64,000 nt of DNA from Acetobacter farinalis (GTDB lineage: Bacteria > Pseudomonadota > Alphaproteobacteria > Acetobacterales > Acetobacteraceae). Made by a program: the position numbers and the translations under genes. The notes below the pieces were generated by a model. That model ran no database searches and was not told where the DNA came from. It worked only from the letters and a program-made list of their open reading frames with translations. Positions 1-8,301 of the stretch are shown in pieces. The stretch's first letter is position 1, and each line of letters opens with the position of its first letter. The DNA is taken from positions 124,001 through 188,000 of the forward strand of contig NZ_WOTF01000001.1 of the NCBI RefSeq assembly GCF_011516935.1, written 5' to 3'.

Positions 1-1
1 T

Positions 2-607
2 CTGTGCCAGGCGCTGGCAGCTTTTGCAGTCTTGTCGTGCAGTGCGCCCGGTTATGCCGCCACACAGGGGAAGGCCAGTACGCATACCGGGACGCATAAA
101 GGCGGCGCACATACAAAACACGCTGGCAAGACTGCGGCGCAGCAGAGCGGAGAGCCGGTGGTGATGACAAGCCAGCCCGGCACGGCGCTGGACAAGGAAG
201 CCCGCAAGCTGAACGCGGATGATCTTGCCTCCGCCACCCGCCATCATGAAAAAGCTCTGGTACTGATTGGCTCGGCCCCGCTTTCCACCAGCGGGAAGAG
301 CATGGGGCTGTTTGTGCAGGTGCAGTCCGCCAGCCTGTGCGGCTCTGCGGGGTGCTCAACGGATGTCTATCTCCAGCACGATGGAGGCTGGACCAAGGTT
401 CTGGATTCTGTCAGCGGGCCTATAACCCTGATGCCATCCTCACGCGGTGGCATGAAAGATGTTGTGGTGGATGGGTCTGACCGCTGGGTGTGGAAAAAAG
501 GTGCCTATGCGGACACGCTGGTGGCGACTGACCTGCCGGGCTTTAAAACATCCATCCGCCGCCATCAGGCAGCCATGAAAAAAAGCGGCCACCCTGTTTC
601 CGAATAA
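2..607 (+). CDS. Secreted protein of unknown function (5' end outside window)
   Basis: The reading frame is open to the left edge, so the gene starts before the window; a TTG at 32 is internal and not a credible start. The first visible residues (LCQALAAFAVLSCSAPGYAA) look like the hydrophobic core and cleavage region of a Sec signal peptide, so the protein is probably exported. The next 35 or so residues are rich in Thr, His, Gly and Lys and look like a disordered linker. The C-terminal 120 residues form a compact domain with a Cys pair (SLCGSAGCSTDVYL) and several Trp. I do not recognise the family. A small membrane protein gene follows 26 bases downstream in the same direction. Confidence 0.7.
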   Translation: MCQALAAFAVLSCSAPGYAATQGKASTHTGTHKGGAHTKHAGKTAAQQSGEPVVMTSQPGTALDKEARKLNADDLASATRHHEKALVLIGSAPLSTSGKSMGLFVQVQSASLCGSAGCSTDVYLQHDGGWTKVLDSVSGPITLMPSSRGGMKDVVVDGSDRWVWKKGAYADTLVATDLPGFKTSIRRHQAAMKKSGHPVSE

Positions 608-633
608 GAGGCCTGCATAAGAGGCCAGCGCCC

Positions 634-936
634 ATGCCTGAAAAAACATCGTCCCCCACGGCTGCGGGCAGCATCGCACGCACAGTGTTGAAAACACTGT
701 GCACCGTTGTTCTCACAGTGCTGCTTATTGCTGCGCTGCGGGAAGGGCTGCACCTCCTGCTCTGGGTGGATGCAAAAACGGGCCTGCATGCCGGAGCAGG
801 CCTGCTGCAAATTCTGGCGGCTGATGGCGATGCAAAGCAGGAGCAGGTGATTGCCGTGGGGCTGATGCTGCTTTGCTTCATGCTGGCTCTTGTGCTGGTG
901 CGCTGGAGCGAGCGGCTGCTGGACCGCCGCCGTTAA
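634..936 (+). CDS. Small two-helix membrane protein, unknown function
   Basis: This 100-residue protein has two hydrophobic segments (about residues 17-37 and 72-92) joined by a hydrophilic stretch, and ends with an Arg-rich tail (RWSERLLDRRR), which suggests that the C-terminus is cytoplasmic. A ribosome binding site (AAGAGG) lies about nine bases before the ATG. It follows the secreted-protein gene closely and may share its transcript. No domain is recognised and no function can be inferred. Confidence 0.6.
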   Translation: MPEKTSSPTAAGSIARTVLKTLCTVVLTVLLIAALREGLHLLLWVDAKTGLHAGAGLLQILAADGDAKQEQVIAVGLMLLCFMLALVLVRWSERLLDRRR

Positions 937-1413
937 AAATTCAGCCCCGGATGTGGTGATACGGGTTTTGCACGAACCCTGAGGGCTCTTCTGCCCAGCC
1001 CTGTCACGCGCAGCGTTATCATTATGAGAAGAACCGGTCGCACAGGTCTTGTGCGTTGACCGTTTCGGCGTGTTGCCTTCGATACCGCCCCTGACACGTA
1101 AAGGCAGTTGCCCGAGAGGCATGCCGTATTATGGCGAAGCGCCACGGCTATGGCCGCCCCCCTTCCTCGCGGAAATTATGCCTCTTTACACTGGGGATGA
1201 AGCATATAGCCGAATTCATTCGTAAGCGCTTCTGTAAATCTACCACGTCAATAAATCGTTATTTTTGTAATGTTGGTCTTTCTATGATTTTGTAAAGAAA
1301 CGCATATTTTAAATATTGGAAGTTTTCTGTAAAATTATCCATATAATAGAAACAAGCTGCCGTTCCATACGTTTAAGGTCTTCTGAGCAGCTAAAATGAG
1401 TGGAGCTTTATTT
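937..1413. other. Non-coding region upstream of sldBA
   Basis: No convincing gene lies here. The left part is GC-rich and carries a strong hairpin at 1035-1062 (CGGTC-GCACA paired with TGTGC-GACCG, with short unpaired stretches). From about 1180 the sequence turns AT-rich, as expected of a promoter region, and contains a perfect TATAAT at 1342-1347. The long leader suggests that sldBA expression is controlled here. Confidence 0.5.
1316..1347 (+). promoter_or_regulatory. Candidate sldBA promoter
   Basis: A perfect -10 hexamer TATAAT lies at 1342-1347 in an AT-rich stretch. The best -35-like hexamer, TTGGAA at 1316-1321, is 20 bases upstream, longer than the ideal 17, so the -35 is weak or an activator is needed. 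Transcription would start near 1354, about 60 bases before sldB. Confidence 0.35.
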
Positions 1414-1797
1414 ATGGGAAAAGTTCGTTGCCCGCGTGGAGCGGGTGAATGGGCGAATTGTCTAGTGGCACTTCTCCTGATTCTATTGGGTTTACCCTTG
1501 GTGATTATGGGGGTTCAGCTCGTATTTTTTGGCGGTTCTCCTTACTATGTTCTGTTTGGTGTCACGATTATTGCAGGTGGTATCCTTATGCTGGCTGGCC
1601 GCGTCCTTGGCGCTCAGCTGTATCTTGTTGCGTGGCTTTGCACCTGGCCGTGGGCCTTCTGGCAAGTGGGCCTGAATGGGTGGGGTCTGCTGCCGCATCT
1701 GTTTGGTCCTACCCTTGTTGCCATCGCTGTTGTTCTGACCATTCCAGTGCTCCGCCGCATGGAGCAGGAAGCACAAATTAAGGGGAGTGTGGCCTGA
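1414..1797 (+). CDS. sldB: Membrane subunit of PQQ-dependent glycerol/polyol dehydrogenase (SldB)
   Basis: SldB is the small hydrophobic partner of the quinoprotein SldA. It anchors the catalytic subunit to the periplasmic face of the membrane and helps pass electrons to ubiquinone. The protein has four hydrophobic segments across nearly its whole length, matching the N-terminal membrane domain that is fused to the catalytic domain in glucose dehydrogenase. I start it at the ATG at 1414, because TGGAG lies eight bases before it and the resulting 127 residues match the roughly 126 known for Gluconobacter SldB. An in-frame ATG at 1396 has no ribosome site. Its TGA shares one base with the sldA ATG, so the two are translationally coupled. 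Confidence 0.9.
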   Translation: MGKVRCPRGAGEWANCLVALLLILLGLPLVIMGVQLVFFGGSPYYVLFGVTIIAGGILMLAGRVLGAQLYLVAWLCTWPWAFWQVGLNGWGLLPHLFGPTLVAIAVVLTIPVLRRMEQEAQIKGSVA

Positions 1798-3992
1798 TGC
1801 GCAAAAACACACTGCTTGCAGCAACCATTCTCTGTGGCTCTTTGGCGTTAAGCACGGCTCCGGTCAGCGCTCAGGCGCAGGTTCTCTCAGAATCACCGTC
1901 TACTTCTATCGGCGGCAAGGGTCCTCACCTGCCACACCCCCCAGGCTGGTATAACGCTCCGTCTCCCGATGCCCCGCAGGCTCCGGGTGTCAATGCGGCT
2001 GATATTCCACCTGGCCCGCCTGCCGAACCAAGCGAGGCAACGCCCGCTGTGGCCCAGCAGAGCAGCAACCCGGCACATGATGACTGGCCTGCCTACGGGC
2101 GGGATTCCAACGCAACCCGCTCCTCACCGCTTGACCAGATCACCCCTGACAATGTGAGCCAGCTGAAAGAAGCGTTTGTCTACCATACCGGAAGCAAACC
2201 CGGTCCGGGGGAAGCCAACAAATGGGCAGCGGAAACCACTCCGATCAAGGTTGGAGATGGGCTGTACATGTGCTCGGCCATGAACGACATGATGCGGCTT
2301 GACCCCGCAACAGGGAAGGAAGTCTGGCACTTCAAGGCCGGTGTGAAATACGAAAGCATTCCGTACACCGCAGCCTGCAAGGCCGTGACATATTATACCT
2401 CTTCAACCGTTCCTGAAGGTCAGCCCTGCCATACCCGCATCCTTGAAGGGACGCTGGATATGCGCCTGATTGAGGTGGATGCTGAAACCGGCAAGCGCTG
2501 CGAAGCCTTTGGCTATCATGGTGAAGTCAATCTCATGAAGGGCATGGGCGAGTCCGTACCGGGGTTCGTGTCCATGACCGCGCCGGTGCCGGTTGTAAAC
2601 GGTGCGATCATTACGAACCAGGAAGTTCTGGACGGGCAACGCCGCTGGGCTCCCTCTGGTGTGATTCGTGGCTATGATGCGGAAACCGGACGTTTTCTCT
2701 GGGCGTGGGACGTCAATCGCCCCAACGAACATGGAGAACCCAAAGAGGGCGAACATTACAGCCGCGGGACACCCAACTCATGGGCCGCCATGACGGGTGA
2801 CAATGAACTGGGGCTGGTTTATGTGCCGACGGGCAATTCGGCTGCTGACTACTACAGCGCCATGCGCTCCGATAAAGAAAACGCCGTATCTTCCGCTGTT
2901 GTCGCGCTTGACGTGAAAACAGGCACGCCGCGCTGGGTGTTCCAGACCGTGCATAAAGATGTCTGGGACTATGATATCGGCTCTCAGGCAACCCTGACGG
3001 ACCTGCCGGCAGAAGATGGAAGCGGCACCGTGCCCGCACTCCTCATGCCGACAAAGCGTGGGCAAACCTTCGTTCTGGACCGTCGCACAGGCAAACCCAT
3101 TCTTCCTGTGGAAGAACGTCCGGCTCCGCTTGATACGGACGTACCGGGTGATCCTCGCTCACCAACCCAGCCGTGGTCTGTTGGAATGCCGCGTCTTGGA
3201 TTCCCTCCTCTGAAGGAATCCGATATGTGGGGCATGACGCCGATTGACGAGCTTTATTGCCGCCTTCTGTTCAAAAAATCGAAATATGAAGGGGAATTTA
3301 CGGCGCCGGAAATCAGCCATCCGTGGATTGAATACCCCGGATATAACGGTGGTAGTGACTGGGGAAGCATCGCTTACGATGCCAAAAGCGGCATTCTGAT
3401 TGCAAACTGGAATAACACGCCCATGCGTGATCAGTTGGTGCACAGAACGAAGGCTGATGCACTGGGTCTGCTTCCCATCGACAGCCCGCATTTCAACCCG
3501 AAAGCCGGGGGTGCCGAAGGAAACGGCGCGATGGCGGATTCACCCTATGGGATTCTTGTTACACCGTTCTGGAACAAATTCACCGGTCTGATGTGCAACA
3601 AGCCTCCTTACGGGATGATCACCGCCATCGACATGCATGCACACAAGGTGTTGTGGCAGCATCCTCTGGGGAGTGCGCGTGCAAATGGTCCGTGGGGACT
3701 TCCCACCTATATGCCGTTGACAATTGGCACCCCTAACAATGGTGGTCCGCTTATCACGGCGTCCGGACTGGTTTTTGTGGGTGCGACAACGGATAACCTG
3801 ATCCATGCCTTCGATATAAAAACCGGCAAGGAAGTCTGGAATGCTGTGCTTCCGGGTGGTGGGCAGGCAACGCCCATGACCTATGAATACAAGGGCAAAC
3901 AGTACGTTGCCATCATGGCGGGGGGACATCATTTCATGATGACACCGGTCAGTGATGCGCTGGTTGTTTACGCACTGCCCGATAAAAACTGA
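1797..3992 (+). CDS. sldA: PQQ-dependent glycerol/polyol dehydrogenase catalytic subunit (SldA)
   Basis: SldA oxidises glycerol, sorbitol, arabitol, gluconate and similar polyols in the periplasm with PQQ as cofactor, delivering electrons to ubiquinone. The 731 residues begin with a clear signal peptide (residues 1-26), then a Pro/Ala-rich stretch (about 40-90), then the eight-bladed propeller. The WDYD motif at residues 390-393 matches the quinoprotein W-D-x-D active-site signature. Repeated DxxTGKxxW blade motifs occur, for example near 169-177. The C-terminus (AGGHHFMMTPVSD) closely matches Gluconobacter SldA as I remember it. Overlap with sldB fixes the start. A strong terminator follows. 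PQQ biosynthesis genes are not in this window. Confidence 0.95.
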   Translation: MRKNTLLAATILCGSLALSTAPVSAQAQVLSESPSTSIGGKGPHLPHPPGWYNAPSPDAPQAPGVNAADIPPGPPAEPSEATPAVAQQSSNPAHDDWPAYGRDSNATRSSPLDQITPDNVSQLKEAFVYHTGSKPGPGEANKWAAETTPIKVGDGLYMCSAMNDMMRLDPATGKEVWHFKAGVKYESIPYTAACKAVTYYTSSTVPEGQPCHTRILEGTLDMRLIEVDAETGKRCEAFGYHGEVNLMKGMGESVPGFVSMTAPVPVVNGAIITNQEVLDGQRRWAPSGVIRGYDAETGRFLWAWDVNRPNEHGEPKEGEHYSRGTPNSWAAMTGDNELGLVYVPTGNSAADYYSAMRSDKENAVSSAVVALDVKTGTPRWVFQTVHKDVWDYDIGSQATLTDLPAEDGSGTVPALLMPTKRGQTFVLDRRTGKPILPVEERPAPLDTDVPGDPRSPTQPWSVGMPRLGFPPLKESDMWGMTPIDELYCRLLFKKSKYEGEFTAPEISHPWIEYPGYNGGSDWGSIAYDAKSGILIANWNNTPMRDQLVHRTKADALGLLPIDSPHFNPKAGGAEGNGAMADSPYGILVTPFWNKFTGLMCNKPPYGMITAIDMHAHKVLWQHPLGSARANGPWGLPTYMPLTIGTPNNGGPLITASGLVFVGATTDNLIHAFDIKTGKEVWNAVLPGGGQATPMTYEYKGKQYVAIMAGGHHFMMTPVSDALVVYALPDKN

Positions 3993-4027
3993 TAGCCGCA
4001 GAGTCGCGGTTGGAGTGTTTTTGATTG

Positions 4028-4063
4028 GCCCTCTCTGGTATTTTTACCAGAGAGGGCTTTTTC
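4028..4063 (+). terminator. Intrinsic terminator after sldBA
   Basis: GCCCTCTCTGGTA (4028-4040) pairs perfectly with TACCAGAGAGGGC (4045-4057) around a four-base T loop, followed by a T-rich tract. It lies 35 bases after the sldA stop and ends the two-gene operon. Confidence 0.9.
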
Positions 4064-4123
4064 TTTTCAGTCTGTGCGTTCGCTTCTCAGCGGGTTCTGC
4101 GTGATGGCTGGCGGGTGCTGCCC

Positions 4124-4996
4124 TTAATGCCGCGGCGCAAGGTCTGGCGTGGAGAGTGCATCCCGTATGGTCTTGGGTTTGCGCCCGAGAAGCGTTGCCA
4201 ATGCCGGATCGGTCGCGGCGAAGTCACCCCGACGGGCGGCCAGGAACGTTCCTAAAAGCATGTCAGCATAGAGGGGGGGCATCCCGGCGGCGATCTTCGC
4301 CTCACGCCATGCTGCGTCAGTCACGGTGACATGGCGCACTGTCCGGCCTGTCACCTCTGATGCGATTTCGGCAATCTCGGCCATTGTAACGGCCTCTCCT
4401 GCAGTGAGAGGCGGCGTGATGCCATCCCACCCACCGTTTGAGGCGAGAATCGCGCTGTCAGCTTCGGCAAGATCGCTCCGTGCTGTCCAGCTGATCGGGC
4501 CGTCTTCAGGGGTTCTGAGCTCCCCGCTGCGCAGATCGTTGCCGATCATATGAAGGCAGCTTTCAGCGTAAAAGCCGTGGCGTAGCGATGTGTACGCAAC
4601 CCCGCTGGCGGCCAGATCCGCCTCGGTGCCGGCGTGCTGATCTGCTGGCAGGAATGGTGAGCCCAGACGAGCGCCCATATGGCTGGTGTAGAGAATACGG
4701 CGCGCACCGGCGGCCCGCGCGGCCTCAATTGCTGTGCGATGAAGCCGCAAGGCTTCTTCTCCGAGCTTGTCCACCGAGACGATAAGAACCTGCCCGGCTC
4801 CCTGAAAGGCCGCTTTCAGGCTGTGCGCATCGGCAAAGTCACCAGTACGTATGGTGACACCAAGGGTGGCAAGGTCAGCGGCCTTTCCGGGGTCGCGAAC
4901 GCAGGCGACAATTTCACGCGGTGTGACACCACGTCCTGCAAGGTGCGTCACAATGGCTCGGCCGAGTTGGCCATTGGCACCTGTCACAATGATCAT
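4124..4996 (-). CDS. NmrA-like NAD(P)-binding oxidoreductase
   Basis: The protein opens with a Rossmann motif (VTGANGQLGRAI) and has the layout of the atypical short-chain dehydrogenase/NmrA group, which includes NADPH:quinone oxidoreductase QOR2 and redox-sensing relatives. The core runs to about residue 150; the C-terminal third is the substrate-binding part. The classical Tyr-x3-Lys pair is not evident, as is usual in this group, so activity cannot be taken for granted. At 290 residues the length is normal. The gene stands alone on the minus strand, with a palindrome 70 bases upstream that may be its operator. The substrate is unknown. Confidence 0.8.
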   Translation of the reverse strand: MIIVTGANGQLGRAIVTHLAGRGVTPREIVACVRDPGKAADLATLGVTIRTGDFADAHSLKAAFQGAGQVLIVSVDKLGEEALRLHRTAIEAARAAGARRILYTSHMGARLGSPFLPADQHAGTEADLAASGVAYTSLRHGFYAESCLHMIGNDLRSGELRTPEDGPISWTARSDLAEADSAILASNGGWDGITPPLTAGEAVTMAEIAEIASEVTGRTVRHVTVTDAAWREAKIAAGMPPLYADMLLGTFLAARRGDFAATDPALATLLGRKPKTIRDALSTPDLAPRH

Positions 4997-5066
4997 AATC
5001 GCGTCCTTATCTCAGTGGAACGGTAACAGCGGTGTTATTGATAAGGTATCGCCGCAGTCCGCGCTA

Positions 5067-5089
5067 TGACGGTCCACCATCCACCGTCA
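5067..5089. promoter_or_regulatory. Palindrome upstream of the NmrA-like gene
   Basis: TGACGGT (5067-5073) and ACCGTCA (5083-5089) form a perfect seven-base inverted repeat with a nine-base spacer, 70 bases before the minus-strand start at 4996. The symmetry suits a dimeric repressor, but no regulator gene is adjacent. Confidence 0.35.
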
Positions 5090-5134
5090 GCAAGGCACGT
5101 GACTGAGAAACCGGATCTTCTCCGGGAGTGCAGT

Positions 5135-6076
5135 TCAGGCTGCCGCCTCCTCCGCAAGCGCCTGAGACCAGAAAAACGTCAGCTCATGTTTGTTGTGCGC
5201 CAGATGGCGCAGGGTGCCGCCGGGAATAGCTTCAAAGGCGGCCACGGTCTCGTGGTCCGTCTCCCCCTGAAACTTGACTGTCAGCACCATATTTTTCGTG
5301 CGGCCGGACTCAACCCAGCGCCGGGCAAGGGCCAGAAGGCGGGAAGGGTAGGCAATGATATCTGAAAACACCCAGTCCACCTGCGGGAACGCGGTGGGTT
5401 CCAGCCCGAAGGCGCTGCCCTGCTGGAACTGGACATGCGGCATGGCGGCCACTGCCGGGTCCAGCGGTGCGCGGTCAATGGCGGTGACATCCGCACCGAG
5501 CTGGGCAATGGCCCATGTCCAGCCGCCGGGGGTGGCGCCCAGATCAAGGCAGGTTTCGCCCGGTTGGGGCCAGCGGCGCAGAAGGGTGCAGGCCTCCCAG
5601 AGTTTCAGATAGGCGCGGGAAGGCGGGCCTGTCCGGTTTTCCACGAATTTTGGCGCGCCGTTTATGAACGGGCTGCTCTTGCGGGCTGAAAACAGCAGGG
5701 TGTCGGGTGAGAGGAGGGTCCACGCCCCCAGCGGGCTGGTAGGTGCAGGAGTGGGGAAGGTGAGCAGCGTGGTCTTGATGGGGGGCAGGTGTTCTTCAAT
5801 CAGGGCGGCGCGGCGGAAAAAATCCGCAGCGTACAAGGCCCAGTTGCGCTGGCGGGCGCGGAGAATGCCAGCCGCCTGTTTGATGGACGGGATGGAGACC
5901 TGTTCCGGCTCTTCCCACACATCCAGCGCCCAGGGAGAAAAAACGGAGGGCTGATGCGAGAGTGCGAGCTGGCCATGCCAGCGCGCCACGGTCACGCCGC
6001 GCCGGAGCAGATCCTGCTCCAGAACAGACTCCAGCCCTTCCGGGGCCAGCCATGCGCCGCAAAAGGTCTGGCTCAT
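5135..6076 (-). CDS. rlmM: RlmM-like 23S rRNA 2'-O-ribose methyltransferase
   Basis: The 313-residue protein combines an N-terminal THUMP-like region with a C-terminal FtsJ/RrmJ-type methyltransferase fold. The SAM-binding motif CLDLGATPGGWTWAIAQ is clear, followed by an acidic residue after the second strand (TAIDRAPL) and a third strand VDWVFSDIIAYP with the catalytic-type Asp. This is the arrangement of RlmM (YgdE), which methylates C2498 of 23S rRNA. I start it at the ATG at 6076, because that start overlaps the stop of the upstream DUF423 gene by four bases (ATGA). A longer frame reaching 6298 runs through the DUF423 gene and is spurious. The exact rRNA target is inferred from family only. 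Confidence 0.75.
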   Translation of the reverse strand: MSQTFCGAWLAPEGLESVLEQDLLRRGVTVARWHGQLALSHQPSVFSPWALDVWEEPEQVSIPSIKQAAGILRARQRNWALYAADFFRRAALIEEHLPPIKTTLLTFPTPAPTSPLGAWTLLSPDTLLFSARKSSPFINGAPKFVENRTGPPSRAYLKLWEACTLLRRWPQPGETCLDLGATPGGWTWAIAQLGADVTAIDRAPLDPAVAAMPHVQFQQGSAFGLEPTAFPQVDWVFSDIIAYPSRLLALARRWVESGRTKNMVLTVKFQGETDHETVAAFEAIPGGTLRHLAHNKHELTFFWSQALAEEAAA

Positions 6077-6456
6077 GCGCGCAGCCACCCGAAGGCAAGG
6101 CACAGCCATGAAAGGATGAGAAGGCTCCCGCCCGTGGGCGCAACATGGGCCGCGTGTGCGCCTGTGAACGCCGTGAAATACACGCCACCACAGAACAGAA
6201 GGGTGCCCAGCAGCAGCCCGCATCCGCCAAGGGCAAGGGCTTTTGCCGGGCGGCCCTGTGTTGTCAGACCCAGTGCCAGCAGTGCCAGTGCGTGCCACAT
6301 CTGCATTTCCAGCGCGCTGTGTGCCATCGCCCGGCCTCCGGGGCCGAAATCAGCCTCCGGCAGATGCGCGATGAGCGCGCCAAGAATGGTGCCGGTACCG
6401 GCAAGCAGAGCGCCGCAAACGCGCCATGAACGGGGAAGGCTGGAAAATGAAAGCAT
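6073..6456 (-). CDS. DUF423 family membrane protein
   Basis: The 127-residue protein has four hydrophobic segments and the recognisable DUF423 pattern: an early GALLAGTGTILGALIAH stretch, then AHSALEMQMWHALALLALG, and a late GVYFTAFTGAHAAHVAPTGG. DUF423 proteins are small inner-membrane proteins of unknown function. Start at 6456 gives the usual family length; upstream in-frame codons add a non-homologous tail. It overlaps the rlmM-like gene by four bases and forms a two-gene operon with it, an arrangement also seen in other bacteria (ygdD-ygdE in E. coli). It is divergent from the adenosyltransferase gene. Confidence 0.85.
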   Translation of the reverse strand: MLSFSSLPRSWRVCGALLAGTGTILGALIAHLPEADFGPGGRAMAHSALEMQMWHALALLALGLTTQGRPAKALALGGCGLLLGTLLFCGGVYFTAFTGAHAAHVAPTGGSLLILSWLCLAFGWLRA

Positions 6457-6544
6457 GATGCGGCCTTCTATAGGCTGAACAAGGCGGAGCGGAAACAGAA
6501 ACCTGCTATAAGCCCGACAAACTGGTGCAGAAGGCGAGAGAGGC

Positions 6545-7159
6545 ATGACTATCCGTATTGATCGTGTTGTGACCCGTGGGGGAGATGCCGGGCAGACCTC
6601 TCTGGGGGATGGAACCCGCGTCAGTAAAAACAGCACCCGGATTGAGGCGATGGGCTGTCTGGATGAGCTGAATGCCGTGGTCGGGCTGCTGCGCAGCCAT
6701 CTGCCGCCCGAGAGTGCCGAGGCCGGGCAACTGGCGCACCTCCAGAATCGGCTTTTTGATATGGGAGCGGATTTGTGCCAGCCGGAGCAGCCCGGAGAGG
6801 GGGATGCAGATGGGGCCGGAGCACCGGAAAGGCGGCACCGCGCAACGCGCCTTGGGGCGGAAGCTGTGCCGGAACTGGAAGGCTGGATTGAACAGATGCG
6901 CGCGGTTCAGGCCCCGTTGACCAGTTTTGTGCTGCCGGGCGGCACGCAAGCCGCCGCATGGGCGCATCTGGCCCGCACGCAGGCCCGTACCACGGAGCGG
7001 CGGGTGGTGGCGCTTGCACAGCACGAGGCCCTGAATCCGGAACTCCTGAAGATGCTTAACAGGCTTTCTGATTATTTCTTTGTGCTGGCACGGCATTTCA
7101 ACCAGCACGGCAGGACGGATGTGCTGTGGACCCCCGCAGCCCGGCGCGGGCAGGTATAG
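6545..7159 (+). CDS. pduO: Cob(I)yrinic acid a,c-diamide adenosyltransferase, PduO type
   Basis: This enzyme transfers the adenosyl group of ATP to reduced cobalamin to make coenzyme B12. The N-terminus TRGGDAGQTSLGDGTRV is the ATP-binding loop of PduO-type enzymes, and DELNAVVGLLR, ARTQARTTERRVV and LNRLSDYFFVLAR are the conserved helices. At 204 residues it is of family length, with an acidic insertion near residues 80-100. It is divergent from DUF423 with 88 bases between starts. No B12-dependent enzyme or other cobalamin gene lies in the window, so it may serve salvage of corrinoids. Confidence 0.9.
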   Translation: MTIRIDRVVTRGGDAGQTSLGDGTRVSKNSTRIEAMGCLDELNAVVGLLRSHLPPESAEAGQLAHLQNRLFDMGADLCQPEQPGEGDADGAGAPERRHRATRLGAEAVPELEGWIEQMRAVQAPLTSFVLPGGTQAAAWAHLARTQARTTERRVVALAQHEALNPELLKMLNRLSDYFFVLARHFNQHGRTDVLWTPAARRGQV

Positions 7160-7611
7160 GAGTCTTTTCGGTAAAAATAAATTATGTTTTTTAAGTAATA
7201 ATATGGGAGGAGAGATGGTGGGGGTTTTTGAAGTCTTTTTAAAGAAGGCTTTATTTTATAAAGATTTTCAAAGAACTTTGCAGATGTCTTCTTGGGTGCG
7301 GAATTAACAATTCCCCTCATCCGGGCCATCCGGAGAGGGGAAGCGCCTGCCCGTGTTTGCAGAAATTGTTGGAAAACCGGGAAAGACGTGGTAAGGCAGG
7401 AGCACAACTTGTTTGTGGGCTTTTGAAGCGCGATCAGGTCTTTACCAACATATTCAATGGAACCTGTTGGGTTATCCCCCTCCTGCCGGAGTGCAGGAAA
7501 AACGATGTCCGGAGTGGTGACCAGAGGCTGTGCCGATTTAACGTCGCTCAAAGCCTTTTCACAGATAATCCGGTTTCAATGTTTTACAGAGTCAGGAAAG
7601 TATAAAGCAGA
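7160..7611. other. Non-coding region with hairpins
   Basis: No credible gene is present. At about 7205-7290 the sequence is AT-rich and self-complementary (TTTTTAAAGAAGG, GGCTTTATTTTATAAAG). At 7311-7342 lies a strong hairpin: TTCCCCTC and GAGGGGAA enclosing a second CCGG/CCGG stem. No T-run follows on either strand, so it is not a standard terminator. The rest shows no structure I can name. Confidence 0.5.
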
Positions 7612-8301
7612 GTGACTTCCGAATTTATGAAGACACCATCATTTTTATCAGCCCCGACGGGCGACGAAAAACGCGATGAGGCTTTTGAAGAAGCCTCCCT
7701 GCGCAACGCACTGGAGCGGCTTGGGGCTTCCTCCCGTGCCAAGGGGCAGCCTGCCCCCCGCCCGGCAGCCGCCGGGGGAGATCAGGCTCAGGGCAAGCGC
7801 CGCCGGTTTGTAAAAGATGGTGATGTGCAGGTGGAGAAACACTCTCTTGCACGCACGACACCCCGTACGCTGGCCATGCCCCGCACGGTCGGCACATCCC
7901 GCTCAGTACATTTTTCTGAAGAAGAAAGCTCGGAAATGTCCCGCCTGCGTCGTCAGCTTGCGGATGAAAAACTGCGCTCTGAGGACGCCGAGCGCCAGAT
8001 CACCGCGTTGCAGACATCCCTGCGCGGGTTTGAAACCCGGCAGGCGCATGCGGATCTTCTGGTGCGTGAGCTCAAGGGCAAGCTGGCCGAGCATCAGGAA
8101 GTCCTGACGGAAAGAGACCGCGCCCTGCGCAATACCCGGAACACGGTGGAAACGCTGCAGGAGGAAATTGAGGCCCTGCGGAAAAAGCTGGAGGCCCGCC
8201 CGCGTGGCCGCCCGCGCCTGAAACCCGCTGAGGCGGAAGAGGAAGACGTGCTGGTGATGGCTGAGGATGAGCCGCAGCCCGTCAAATGGTGGAAAGACTG
8301 A
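7612..8301 (+). CDS. Coiled-coil protein with AT-hook-like tail
   Basis: The protein of about 229 residues has an acidic N-terminus, a basic low-complexity stretch (residues 45-95), then a long predicted coiled coil (about 105-195, with heptad-like Leu and charged residues), followed by ARPRGRPRLKP. That last piece contains the GRP core flanked by Arg that defines AT-hooks, which bind the minor groove of AT-rich DNA. The acidic tail ends VKWWKD, a type of ending I have seen in alphaproteobacterial hypothetical proteins. The GTG at 7612 and the ATG at 7627 are both possible starts; neither has a strong ribosome site. It overlaps the next gene. A chromatin or envelope-linked role is speculation. 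Confidence 0.65.
   Translation: MTSEFMKTPSFLSAPTGDEKRDEAFEEASLRNALERLGASSRAKGQPAPRPAAAGGDQAQGKRRRFVKDGDVQVEKHSLARTTPRTLAMPRTVGTSRSVHFSEEESSEMSRLRRQLADEKLRSEDAERQITALQTSLRGFETRQAHADLLVRELKGKLAEHQEVLTERDRALRNTRNTVETLQEEIEALRKKLEARPRGRPRLKPAEAEEEDVLVMAEDEPQPVKWWKD

Noticed and set aside
7072-7551. 159-residue minus-strand frame across the gap after the adenosyltransferase gene
   Set aside because: It includes an AT-rich hairpin region, overlaps the end of a real gene, and has no ribosome site or domain.
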